NCBI RefSeq assembly: GCF_000717275.1 | Contig: NZ_JNYV01000002.1 | Coordinates: 806,001 to 870,000 of the forward strand | DNA length: 64,000 nt | Reading direction: 5' to 3' | Origin: Kitasatospora arboriphila | Lineage (GTDB): Bacteria; Actinomycetota; Actinomycetes; Mycobacteriales; Mycobacteriaceae | Shown: one piece after another, positions 41,421 to 50,534 of the stretch | Layout of the letters: every line of letters begins with the position of its first letter | Numbering within the stretch: the stretch's first letter is position 1 | Program-made: the position numbers and the translations under genes | Notes under the pieces: generated by a model | What the model saw: only the letters and a program-made list of their open reading frames with translations | Told to the model about the DNA's origin: nothing | Databases searched by the model: none

Positions 41421-43876
41421 GTGGACTCCGCAATGTCCCGGATGGTCTTGCGAAGGTCGCTGATGTGGGTGCGGTCCAGCGGTGCGCCGCGGTGAACGGC
41501 TGAGGCGGCAACAGCGATGGTGGGGAAGCGGTAGTCCCGGAGAGCTTTCCATGTCGAGATGTCCGCGTCGGCACTGCCGGCCACTGCCAGCGCCACCCGG
41601 CGCTGGGTCGTCTTTGCATCTTCCCAGGCAGCGTCGGACTCGTAGACGTTAGCGCCGGCGCGGGCCTGATTGCGAAAAAACCGCTGGTAAGCGGCGGCTT
41701 CGATGGCCAGTCGGAACAGGCCGGGCGCCGCCTTATGTTTGACCATGTCGTCGAGTGATTCGTCCCGGATCAGCGCTTCGGTGTCGGCGACATACCGATC
41801 GGCGGGACTGCCATTCTCTTTGATTACGACGCTCGATTCGTGTTCTCTCCTGACTTCGAGCAATTGTGCCGGGACAGAACGAGCTCGGATCGCTGCGGGT
41901 AGGCGGTCGTCGTGAGAGAAGACGATGACCTGACGTGTCTTTGCGAGGGCGACCAGGACGTCGAGGAAACCGCTGATTTTGGCGGGGTCCATCGCCTGGA
42001 TCGGGTCATCGAGGACGAGGAACCGAAAGGGACTCGCTGGTGTAGTGGCCCGGGGAATGAACAACGCCAGCGCAAGAGCGTGGAGTTCGCCCTGGCTCAT
42101 CACCGACAGCGCGCCGGTATGGACACCGTCGACGGTCCCGTCGACGACGACTCTGCGGCGTGTTGCCGATCCCTGGAGAGTGATGTTGCCGATGTCGACA
42201 TTGCTTTCGTGGCGCATCTGGGCCCAGATGTCGCTTGCTTGGGAGACCATCGGTGCCAGGCGCCGCTCACGCAAGGTGTCCGCGCAGTTGCGGATCCAGG
42301 TCACCGCGGTCTTGACGCGCTGTAGGCGTTCGTCATCTGCCCTTGCGGTCCTCTCCAGTTCGGCCCAGGCGGAGATCATTCGGGCGGCAGGCGCCCAGGC
42401 GTCGTCGAGGTCGTTGGCGCGCTGCGCGGCCTCGCGCCGTAAAGCGTCGGCTGCTGCGGCGAGCTCGATTGCCGCTGTTTCCACGTGACCAGGCAGTTCA
42501 GAAAGATTGGCAGGCACAGCCACGGCCTTCTTGAGAGCATCGTGGAAGTCGGGCAGGGACGTGAGGTGGATCCCGTCGATGGGCCAGATGGCCTCTACGT
42601 TGGCGAATATTCGCTCGCCCGCGGTGCGTGCTTGCTTGAGACGCCCCGCGGCCTTGTGGTGTTGGGCGGCCACATTGTCGAAGCGGGCGAGCCGTGCCGT
42701 CGCCGCGGCGCGCCACGAGTCGTCGAGGGTTCCGGTCTCGCATACCGGGCATGGTGCGTCGCCGCCGTGGGCGTGCATGGTGAGCGCGTCACGCAGCAGA
42801 TCGGCCCGCGCGATCAGAGCATCATCTATTCTGGTGGATTCTGCGGCGAATGCATCGATAGCTTCGCGCAGCTCCGTGGCGATCGCTCGGACTTGAGCCT
42901 CGGCGGGTACTTCGGTCTCAGCAATGGCGCGCAGCCGCGTGATCGCCGCGGCCTGGTCGGTGGCAGTGCCCAACGTGGTGAAAGTGATCGCGTCGAGGTC
43001 ATAGGGCGCTTTGGCCGTGTACTTCGTCACGAGAGCAGCCCGTGGGTCGGCTGATCCTTCAAGGAGTGTGCGCAGTTGACCGCGGGCCGCGGTGGCCGCC
43101 TTGCGCGGCTCCGCGAGTTCCTTTTCGACCTTCTTGAGTCTGGCGTCGGCGTCGCTGATGTCGTCGAGGCCCAGCAGCAGATTCAGTGCGTCGTACAGCG
43201 CTGACTGGCCCTCATCGAAGAGGCCGCCGAGTTCGTCGTACGACATGAGGGGACGGTGTGTGTCGAGGGCTTGGTCCCAGCCGAGTGCTGCGACCGCTTC
43301 ACGTTTGTGCCCTTTGATCTGGGACCAACGTTGGGCGTTGTCCAGCTTGGCTTCCGGTGTCCACGACGCACCGACGAAAACAGTCGTGCCAGCTCGGTGA
43401 TCGTCGGCTTCCATCGCGAAATCGGCGGTGATGGAGCACGGTTGGCCGACATGCAGGTTGCGCCACTCGGACTGCCACTGCTTGCTCTTTTTGTTCAGCC
43501 ACCGATAGCTGGTGCCGGTAAGTGCATACTCCAGCGCTTCGGCAAAGCTTGACTTGCCCGAGCCGTTGCGTCCACTGATGACAGTGATCCCGCAGTACGG
43601 GTTCACCTCGAGCACAGTCTTAGGGCCAATCCCGCGGAATCCTTCGACGGTGATGGAGCGGAGGAAGGCCCGAAGAGGGGCAGGTTCACTGGTGGCGACC
43701 GCTGGTTCGGGACGAGTAGGGGCTGGACTATCGCCGCCGAGCTGGATGGTCAACGCCTCGTCGCCCTCTAGGGCTGCGGCAACGAGGTAGGTGGTTTCGT
43801 CCGCCACCCCCTCATCTGCGTCGAGCAGCTCCCAGACTTGGGCCACCACCGAGCCACCGTCGTCGACACCATTCAT
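41417..43876 (-). CDS. SMC/Rad50-like AAA ATPase with zinc-hook motif
   Basis: 819 residues from ATG 43876 with GGGAGG upstream. N-terminal about 70 residues are variable, then ITVEGFRGIGPKTVLEVNPY and Walker A ISGRNGSGKSSFAEAL. The middle is coiled-coil-like, with a CPVC motif (APCPVCETG) that matches a Rad50/RloC-type zinc hook. Then signature MSQGELHALALALF, Walker B FLVLDDPIQAMD and H-loop VIFSHDDRL. Such ATPases sense DNA ends or drive anti-phage systems (Lamassu LmuB, RloC). The coupled small gene downstream fits a multi-gene defence unit. Confidence 0.8.
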   Translation of the reverse strand: MNGVDDGGSVVAQVWELLDADEGVADETTYLVAAALEGDEALTIQLGGDSPAPTRPEPAVATSEPAPLRAFLRSITVEGFRGIGPKTVLEVNPYCGITVISGRNGSGKSSFAEALEYALTGTSYRWLNKKSKQWQSEWRNLHVGQPCSITADFAMEADDHRAGTTVFVGASWTPEAKLDNAQRWSQIKGHKREAVAALGWDQALDTHRPLMSYDELGGLFDEGQSALYDALNLLLGLDDISDADARLKKVEKELAEPRKAATAARGQLRTLLEGSADPRAALVTKYTAKAPYDLDAITFTTLGTATDQAAAITRLRAIAETEVPAEAQVRAIATELREAIDAFAAESTRIDDALIARADLLRDALTMHAHGGDAPCPVCETGTLDDSWRAAATARLARFDNVAAQHHKAAGRLKQARTAGERIFANVEAIWPIDGIHLTSLPDFHDALKKAVAVPANLSELPGHVETAAIELAAAADALRREAAQRANDLDDAWAPAARMISAWAELERTARADDERLQRVKTAVTWIRNCADTLRERRLAPMVSQASDIWAQMRHESNVDIGNITLQGSATRRRVVVDGTVDGVHTGALSVMSQGELHALALALFIPRATTPASPFRFLVLDDPIQAMDPAKISGFLDVLVALAKTRQVIVFSHDDRLPAAIRARSVPAQLLEVRREHESSVVIKENGSPADRYVADTEALIRDESLDDMVKHKAAPGLFRLAIEAAAYQRFFRNQARAGANVYESDAAWEDAKTTQRRVALAVAGSADADISTWKALRDYRFPTIAVAASAVHRGAPLDRTHISDLRKTIRDIAEST

Positions 43877-44151
43877 GGGGTTCCTCCCGTCCCGATCCGA
43901 ACGTAGTTTTGCACGACCATCGGACAGATTCGGGCGACTCGCGTGGGGTGAACGAAACCGACCGCCTGCAGCTGGCGGGCCGTGTGCGAGCAGCTCGATG
44001 GAGCGCCGGTGCCAGGTTCTGCGCGCTGACGTGACACTAGTGACTAGTCGTCCGATGCGCTGGTCGGCGAACGATCTGAGGAGCGGAGGCGGTCACAGTT
44101 AGTCCAATGGCACTTGCGGGCTTATGTCCCTGCCGACAAGCGACCTGGCGG

Positions 44152-45156
44152 TTACCTGATGCGATAGGTATCCAGAAAAGCCTGCTCGGCTTGCGTGTAG
44201 ATGGCGGTGAGTTCTTTAATTGTTCGATCTCGTTCGAGGAACACTATTGAGACAATCTGCTCGGCCGTAAACAGGCGCAGGGGTGAACCCATCAGCACGA
44301 TGCGGTCGTAGAGAAGTTGCCGCAGTTCAGCGTCGTCAAGGTGCTCTTTGCGGGCCCAGTCAAAGATCATTGAGACGACGCCCGGGGCAAGAGTGGCTAT
44401 AGATCGCTCGTATGGAAACAAGAAATCGGCGGTGACATCGAGGTGTTCCAGAGAGAAGTTATTGCCCATTCCGGATAGATCAAAATAGACCACATCCGCC
44501 AACGAAATGAGAGCCTCTAAATATCTCGATTCTTCGGCAACGAACTTTGCCATGCACAATCTGCAGTTTCGAAAATGTCCCCACTTTCCTGCTACAGCTT
44601 CTACCACTAGCTGCTCATTCAGGTGGCGCCAAATCCCGTCTCGCCAATGATCTGAATAGAAACATACCGCAGTATCGACCGTAAATATGTTGAGGGTGAC
44701 TATATCTGGATGGTGATGAATGTACGGGATCTGCGGGCTCGAATTCAGCGCGTCCTCGCCGGCGGGTGTCAAGATGTAGTAGCGCTCCGCGAATTGGTTC
44801 CCGAGTGAGTTGGCGGAGATCGACGTAATGACGCGTTGCACTAACGAAGATTTAGGCCCGGTAACCATGAGCTGGTGGGCGCGAAGAACTTCCTTCAACG
44901 TCGCGACCGTCTGCACTTCCACCGTCTGCTCTACAGTTCCAATGGTGAGGAACCCTCGTGCAGCGAGATCAGTGAGCAGCGCGTGGGGGTCACTGACCCC
45001 ATACTGATACCACCAGAATCCTTGGAACTTTCGTGACGCAGTAGTAAAGCGCGATGCATAGCTGAGCATGAGGACTTCGTGAGGGTGCAGCCCCGCCGGC
45101 CCCGTGGGCCTACCTTCGAGGCGGGCCTCTATAGGAACTATTTCCACGCTGCCCAA
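44152..45156 (-). CDS. SAP-domain hypothetical protein
   Basis: 334 residues; start is a TTG at 45156 or a GTG at 45147. Residues about 85-115, TVATLKEVLRAHQLMVTGPK plus SSLVQRVITSI, look like a SAP DNA-binding motif. A CRLC pair occurs around residue 200 and a helical C-terminus follows. GC is about 50%, among the lowest here. Role unknown; the defence context suggests DNA sensing (inference). Confidence 0.68.
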   Translation of the reverse strand: MGSVEIVPIEARLEGRPTGPAGLHPHEVLMLSYASRFTTASRKFQGFWWYQYGVSDPHALLTDLAARGFLTIGTVEQTVEVQTVATLKEVLRAHQLMVTGPKSSLVQRVITSISANSLGNQFAERYYILTPAGEDALNSSPQIPYIHHHPDIVTLNIFTVDTAVCFYSDHWRDGIWRHLNEQLVVEAVAGKWGHFRNCRLCMAKFVAEESRYLEALISLADVVYFDLSGMGNNFSLEHLDVTADFLFPYERSIATLAPGVVSMIFDWARKEHLDDAELRQLLYDRIVLMGSPLRLFTAEQIVSIVFLERDRTIKELTAIYTQAEQAFLDTYRIR

Positions 45157-45716
45157 CGTACTGAACGAACACCGCCCAAGGCGCGGTCATCGTAGGTCCA
45201 GCGCTGTGCATCGCTGCGATCTGCATCGACACAAGTCAATCAAGACGCTCAGGACCTTCTTCTCGCCCAGCTTTCAGCGGTACTCGTTAGCTTTCGCCGT
45301 GCTAACCGATACGAAAGGGGCCTTAGGACGACAACGGCCACCGGGTAACCCTGCCGCGGGCACCATCACTCGGATGTACCGAGATCGGCGGTAAGTCGTG
45401 GGGCGCACAATTGCGGTTGTGCGGTGTGGGGACTCAGGATCGAACTGAGCCGTGGACTTCGATCGATGGCGCACCATGGTGGGTGAGACGGGGCTGTTTG
45501 CTGACGTCTCCGCCACAGGCAACTTCGTTCGACGCAGGTCCATAAGTGGAGCGGGAAGGCTGCCACCTCGGGGTCCAGATCGGTCATGACCCAGGCTGCG
45601 GTGGTGGTGGTTGTGGTGTCCTACGCAGGAAATTCTAACGATGGCCAAGGTAACGTCATGCTCGCCTCAGACCCAGCCCTTCAGCGGGTCGATCGCGACG
45701 CTTGGAAGGTGTACCA
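45157..45716. other. Intergenic region, 560 bp, with hairpin and T-arm-like element
   Basis: No gene. A perfect 7-bp hairpin (CGCACAA / TTGTGCG) is at 45404-45423. At 45433-45449, read on the minus strand, CTCAG-TTCGATC-CTGAG is a perfect tRNA T-arm, but I could not build the rest of a tRNA. A GGAAGG ribosome site precedes 45717. Confidence 0.45.
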
Positions 45717-47558
45717 ATGGGTTTCCTGACTCCGATGTATGAACTGGGCGAATACCTCGACTGGACCCGCTCCGGGGAGATTCAACTGCCTGATTTTCAG
45801 CGCGGTTACAAGTGGGAAGACGAGCGGATCCGTCAACTTCTGGTGACGGTGCTTCGAGGCCACCCGCTCGGCGTAGTCATGCTACTAAAGACCGGGAACG
45901 CCCAGGTTCGCTTCAAACCCCGGCCCATCGAAGGCGTTGACCTCGAACCGGGCACGACCGCCAAACACCTCCTGCTGGACGGGCAACAGCGACTGACGTC
46001 CTTGACTCAGGCGCTGAGTGGAGATGGTGTTGTTGCGACCAAAGACAGTCGCGGAAAGCTTCTCGACCGTCGGTACGTGGTCCATATGGACATCGCCTTG
46101 AGCGACCAAAACCGGGTAGATGAAGCCGTGGTCTCCATCCCCGGAGACGGGGTCATCCGGACAAACTTCGCCAAGGACGTTCTACTCGACCTGTCTGATC
46201 ACGACAAGCAGCGCGAACACGGGTATTTCCCCTTGAACCTCCTGTATGGCGACTACATGAGCTGGATTCTGGACCTTGACGATCCCACGCTCGGCAAGGA
46301 GTTCCACAAAAAGTTCATCAAACCGGCAGCCACCTACGACATTCCCGCGATCATCTTGGACGAAAACACCGACAAAGCTGCCGTGGCAACTGTGTTCGAA
46401 AAAGTCAATATCGGCGGCCTTGCGCTCAACGTGTTTGAGCTGCTCACAGCAGTGTTTGCCGGGGATGCAGGCTACTACGAAAGCGCAGGCGAGGACTTTC
46501 GGCTGAACGACGACTGGAAAGAGACCCAGCTCAAATGGTCGACGTATCCGGCGCTGGCCGCGGTAGAGAACACCGATTTTCTCCAAGCGGTCACGATGCT
46601 GACTACCCGAAAACGCCATCTAGCAGATAGCTCGGACAGGCCGCCAGCGATATCGGCGAAACGAGAAGACGTCCTGAAGCTGACCCTAGAGGACTACTTG
46701 GAATGGCGTGATCCACTGCGCGAGGCGTTCATCTGGTCAGCCACTTTCCTCGCCGACCGGCATATCTTTGCCCGACGCGACATCCCCTACCCCAAGCAAC
46801 TAGTGCCGCTGGCAGCAATCAAGGTCGGGCTTGGAAAGGATGCTGATCTGATCGGCGTGAGCGAGCGGCTCGCACGGTGGTACTGGTGTGGCGTTTTGGG
46901 CGAGCTCTACGGTTCGGCGATCGAAACTCGATTCGTCCGCGACATCGAGGCCGTTCCAGCGTGGGCAGTAGGCGCAACCAGCACATTGCCTCGAACAGTT
47001 CAGGACGCATCCTTTACCGAGTCTCGGCTTCATTCGCTGCGGACCCGGAACGCGGCAGCCTACAAGGGCCTGGCCGCACTTCTCCTGGGCAACGGAGCCC
47101 GCGACTGGATGGAAGACAAGGCTCTGGACAAGGTTCAGTATGTTGACCTTGCCGTCGACATCCATCATGTGTTCCCACAAAAATGGTGCAACGACAACGG
47201 GATTGATGATGAGCACCGCGAAAGCATCATCAACAAAACCACGATCAGCGCACGAACCAACCGGACCATCGGTGGCGCAGCCCCGTCCTCATACCTGTCG
47301 GTGATCGAGAAACGAGCACAGATCGATCACGACAAGTTGGATCAGATCCTCGGCACGCATCTTGTCCCAGCTCAACGCCTCCGTGAAAATGACTTCAACG
47401 GGTATTTTCGTGAACGCCGCGAAGCGTTGTGCACGTTAGTCGAGTCGGCGACCGGCAAACCGGTACAGCGAGACATCGAAGAGGGACACGCTGAAGAAGA
47501 TTCGGCATCGTTCGAAGCCGATGGTCTATCCGAAGAAACTGCGCCTGTGACGGACTGA
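45717..47558 (+). CDS. GmrSD-like DUF262/DUF1524 nuclease (type IV restriction type)
   Basis: 613 residues from ATG 45717 (GGAAGG seven bases upstream; a TTG at 45702 is less likely). N-terminal DUF262: IQLPDFQRGYKWEDERIRQL and the DGQQR motif LLLDGQQRLTSLTQ, a ParB-like nucleotide-using domain. C-terminal DUF1524 HNH-type nuclease: VDIHHVFPQKWCNDNGID with following NKTTISARTNRTIG. Fused GmrS-GmrD proteins cut DNA carrying modified bases such as glucosylated hydroxymethylcytosine. The length and domain order are normal and the gene looks intact. Confidence 0.85.
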   Translation: MGFLTPMYELGEYLDWTRSGEIQLPDFQRGYKWEDERIRQLLVTVLRGHPLGVVMLLKTGNAQVRFKPRPIEGVDLEPGTTAKHLLLDGQQRLTSLTQALSGDGVVATKDSRGKLLDRRYVVHMDIALSDQNRVDEAVVSIPGDGVIRTNFAKDVLLDLSDHDKQREHGYFPLNLLYGDYMSWILDLDDPTLGKEFHKKFIKPAATYDIPAIILDENTDKAAVATVFEKVNIGGLALNVFELLTAVFAGDAGYYESAGEDFRLNDDWKETQLKWSTYPALAAVENTDFLQAVTMLTTRKRHLADSSDRPPAISAKREDVLKLTLEDYLEWRDPLREAFIWSATFLADRHIFARRDIPYPKQLVPLAAIKVGLGKDADLIGVSERLARWYWCGVLGELYGSAIETRFVRDIEAVPAWAVGATSTLPRTVQDASFTESRLHSLRTRNAAAYKGLAALLLGNGARDWMEDKALDKVQYVDLAVDIHHVFPQKWCNDNGIDDEHRESIINKTTISARTNRTIGGAAPSSYLSVIEKRAQIDHDKLDQILGTHLVPAQRLRENDFNGYFRERREALCTLVESATGKPVQRDIEEGHAEEDSASFEADGLSEETAPVTD

Positions 47559-47797
47559 CACCGACCCTCGAACCACGACAAATCCAGGCTTACCCTCGTC
47601 CGGCGTTTGAGGGCGCCGCTGCGGATACCTACTCTGGCATCGCGGTTGCTGACATGTAGCGCGCGAATGAATCCGCGGGCCAAACACTCTCACGGCACCC
47701 AAAGAAGTCGAATGCGAGCCATCAAGGGAGTTTGCGTTCGTGACCGGTTGGCACGAGGGGTCGGTCGGTTCTCGGGCGGGTGCCGTAGTTTTATCGC

Positions 47798-48589
47798 ATG
47801 GCCACAGGCAACCAGATCGAGCCCGCAACGAAGTTCGAGCAGACGCTGCGGGCCTCGGCCCAGATGCCCGGGGTACGGATCAACAGGGAGGCGTTCCTCC
47901 GCAGAGAGTTGAAGCGATTCTGCTCCGACGACCAGATCGCGCGCGCAATCGCTACGACCCCGGCTGAAGCGGGCGTGCCGCTGAACGTGGCCGACCAGAT
48001 CGCTAACAGCGTGATCAAGTACGAGACAGGCAAAGTCACGACCATCTCGGCAGTGGCAGGCATCCCTGGAGGATTCGCAGCATTCGGCACGGTCCCGGCC
48101 GATATCGCGCAGTACTACGGCCACCTGCTACGAGTCGTGCAGAAAGTCGCCTACATCTACAGCTGGCCGGACCTGTTCGATGACGACGGCGACGGCATGG
48201 ACTCCGCGACTGAAAGCATGCTCACACTATTCATCGGTGTCATGTTCGGCGTGAACGCCGCGCAAGCCGGCGTCGCGCAAGTATCGGCGCTGATCGCGAA
48301 GCAGGTGGCAAAGAAGCTCCCGCAGCAAGCGCTGACCAAGGGCACGATTTACCCCATAGTCAAGAAGGTCGCGACGGTCCTCGGCGTCCAGATGACCAAG
48401 CAGATCTTCGCCAAAAGCGCAGCCAAAATTGTCCCGCTGGTAGGAGCAGTTGTCTCAGGCAGTCTCACATTCGCCACCTTCATGCCCATGTCTAAGCGGC
48501 TCCAAAAGCACCTTGCCAGCTTGTCGTTGACCAAACCGAGTCATGCAAGCAACTCGCAGACGGTTGACCCAACGCTCATCACGGATTAG
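47798..48589 (+). CDS. EcsC-like protein
   Basis: 263 residues from ATG 47798; no strong ribosome site. The stretch FGTVPADIAQYYGHLLRVVQ followed by KVAYIYSWPDLFDDDGD resembles the EcsC family, whose function is unclear. Two or three weakly hydrophobic Gly/Ala-rich segments (ISAVAGIPGGFAAFG, IVPLVGAVVSGSLTFATFMP) may insert in membrane. It stands alone between the GmrSD-like gene and an integrase remnant. Confidence 0.65.
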   Translation: MATGNQIEPATKFEQTLRASAQMPGVRINREAFLRRELKRFCSDDQIARAIATTPAEAGVPLNVADQIANSVIKYETGKVTTISAVAGIPGGFAAFGTVPADIAQYYGHLLRVVQKVAYIYSWPDLFDDDGDGMDSATESMLTLFIGVMFGVNAAQAGVAQVSALIAKQVAKKLPQQALTKGTIYPIVKKVATVLGVQMTKQIFAKSAAKIVPLVGAVVSGSLTFATFMPMSKRLQKHLASLSLTKPSHASNSQTVDPTLITD

Positions 48590-49050
48590 CCCCAGTAAGC
48601 AGATGGCGTATTAGGAATACATTTATGAAGACTAAAAAACCAGCTCAAAACGCTGGCAGCGGAGCTGCATCGCCATTGCTACCCCTGCTCGGCCGCTATC
48701 TTCTACGGTATGCAGGCTCTTGACGGCCTCTTGTAGAGGATCTGGCAATGCGAGCGACTGCTGACCGGGCGGCACGGCTTCTTGGCTTCGGCCAGCAATA
48801 TTCAAACAGGACCTTTCCAAAGTGTTAGAGAGTGCTACACGACGCCAAAACCGTTAGGTGCGGACGTCCCAAATCGTAGATAGAGCTGACGTCCACGGTG
48901 TGTCGCTGCCCTTGTTGCGTGCGACGCACATGTGCGGTGTGGGCAGCGGGCCTGGCCGTACGACAGCGGCGATAGCTGCCGGCACGCTGCGGCGGATGTG
49001 TAATTCCGTCGATGCGAACCGCAAGTCGGCCATCTAGCCGGTGCCACGGG
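48590..49050. other. Intergenic region without a gene
   Basis: AT-richer stretch with only short frames. I see no gene, RNA or clear promoter in it. Confidence 0.5.
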
Positions 49051-49215
49051 GAGGGCCCACGACAGGATCATGAACGTGGGCACATCGGTCATGATTTCGG
49101 CCAGCGCGGCTGCCCGCCGGTCCTGGGGTTGGTGTCCGTAAGTGTCGGGCGAGACGGGCTACGTGGCGCGAGTCTGTTTGCTTAGCACATCGACGACTTT
49201 TCGCTCTGGCTGATC
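49051..49215 (-). pseudogene. Tyrosine recombinase C-terminal remnant
   Basis: On the minus strand one frame reads KVVDVLSKQTRAT, a stop, then PDTYGHQPQDRRAAALAEIM. This fits the integrase C-terminus pattern kVVqxxLGH...tlDTYGH with the catalytic tyrosine. The catalytic His box is lost. Short, so tentative. Confidence 0.4.
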
Positions 49216-49310
49216 GCGGCATGTGGTTCATGTGTACGAACTACAAATCTAAATCATGACGAATGAACCAACCTGTGCTTTAGTACGGATGAACGGAACC
49301 GAGGAGCGCT

Positions 49311-50534
49311 ATGACCACGATCGTCTTCGTCCATGGCACTGGGGTCCGCGGCACGGGCTACTCGCGCGTGCTCGAGAGTTTTCAGAAAAACATTAGTGTT
49401 CGTGCGGCCAATGTCGAGGTAGTTCCTTGCGAATGGGGGCGCCACCTCGGGACAAGCTTCGCGTTCGGTGGTGCTAGCATCCCAGGCCGCGATGACCATC
49501 GACTCGCCCAGCGGCGGGTCGACACCGAGCCCGACGCGGACACGGCGGCCCGTTTTGCTGTGTTAACCGCGTATCCGTTGCACGACCTGCAGTTTCTAGC
49601 GCTTCTCACAATGAACCGGACCGGAAGCCCGCTCATGCCACCCGGAGTGCCCGCGTTCCCCGAAGAAATTACAGCCAAGCTTCTCGCGTTACCAGGTACC
49701 GGCACACTCGTCCGCGAACTCAACGACCGCGTTTTGCTGCCACATTTCATGGTGGCCCTCACCCAGATCCGCGACGCGCCGGCCGCTCAGGAAGCCATCC
49801 AACACGCGACTGAGTCGGAGGATAAGGCGCGTGTCGCTACCGCTCTAGCGGAGGGGATCATTGCAGCAACATTGCGTCAAGCCGGGCGCGCGGAGGGCAT
49901 TGGCGTTCCATTGCATGGTGATAGCTTTGCCCACCTGGCGGGGCTAATCGAAGATAGGCTTGGATACGCCCAGCTCGGAGCGGGCGACAGAATCGCAGAA
50001 CTGGCAACGCAGGTAGTTATACGAGCGGGATCTTGGGCATTCGACCGATGGCGCCAACCCATTAGCGACGGAGCGCAACCCATGCTGGGTGATGTCGTCT
50101 GGTACTTGACACGAGGCGCTCAGCTACGATCTGTTATCGGGCGCATCGCCGCGCAAGTTGACGATGATGTCATCCTCGTGGGCCACAGCCTGGGGGGAAT
50201 CGCATGTCTCGACCTGATGCTGATGACGTCAATTCCGTCGGTGCGTACCTTGGTAACCGTCGGGTCTCAAGGCCCACTGCTATACGAACTCGACTCCTTG
50301 CCGGGACTACAAGTGGGCGCGGAAATACCCACTACGCTTCCTCGTTGGGTCAACTACTACGACCGGCGGGACGCCTTGTCGTACCTGGCCGCAAACGTTT
50401 TCAGTGGTCGAGCCGAAGATGTTCAGCTCGATAACGGTCGCCACATGCCGGACTCGCACAGCGCCTACTTTGACAACCAAGCTTTCTACGACTCCTTATG
50501 GGATGTGATCGCACCAACATCGGCCGGCCGATGA
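49311..50534 (+). CDS. Alpha/beta hydrolase, first gene of the three-gene system
   Basis: 407 residues from ATG 49311 with a GAGGAG site. Alpha/beta-hydrolase fold with IVFVHGTGVRGTGYSRVLES at the N-terminus, nucleophile elbow VILVGHSLGGIACLDL (Ser near residue 293), likely acid in NYYDRRDALSYLA and histidine in MPDSHSAYFDNQAF. Such lipase/PGAP1-like hydrolases act on lipids or esters and serve as effectors in several defence systems. A long middle insert (about residues 75-270) is family-unknown. Its stop overlaps the next start (ATGA). No signal peptide. Confidence 0.82.
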   Translation: MTTIVFVHGTGVRGTGYSRVLESFQKNISVRAANVEVVPCEWGRHLGTSFAFGGASIPGRDDHRLAQRRVDTEPDADTAARFAVLTAYPLHDLQFLALLTMNRTGSPLMPPGVPAFPEEITAKLLALPGTGTLVRELNDRVLLPHFMVALTQIRDAPAAQEAIQHATESEDKARVATALAEGIIAATLRQAGRAEGIGVPLHGDSFAHLAGLIEDRLGYAQLGAGDRIAELATQVVIRAGSWAFDRWRQPISDGAQPMLGDVVWYLTRGAQLRSVIGRIAAQVDDDVILVGHSLGGIACLDLMLMTSIPSVRTLVTVGSQGPLLYELDSLPGLQVGAEIPTTLPRWVNYYDRRDALSYLAANVFSGRAEDVQLDNGRHMPDSHSAYFDNQAFYDSLWDVIAPTSAGR

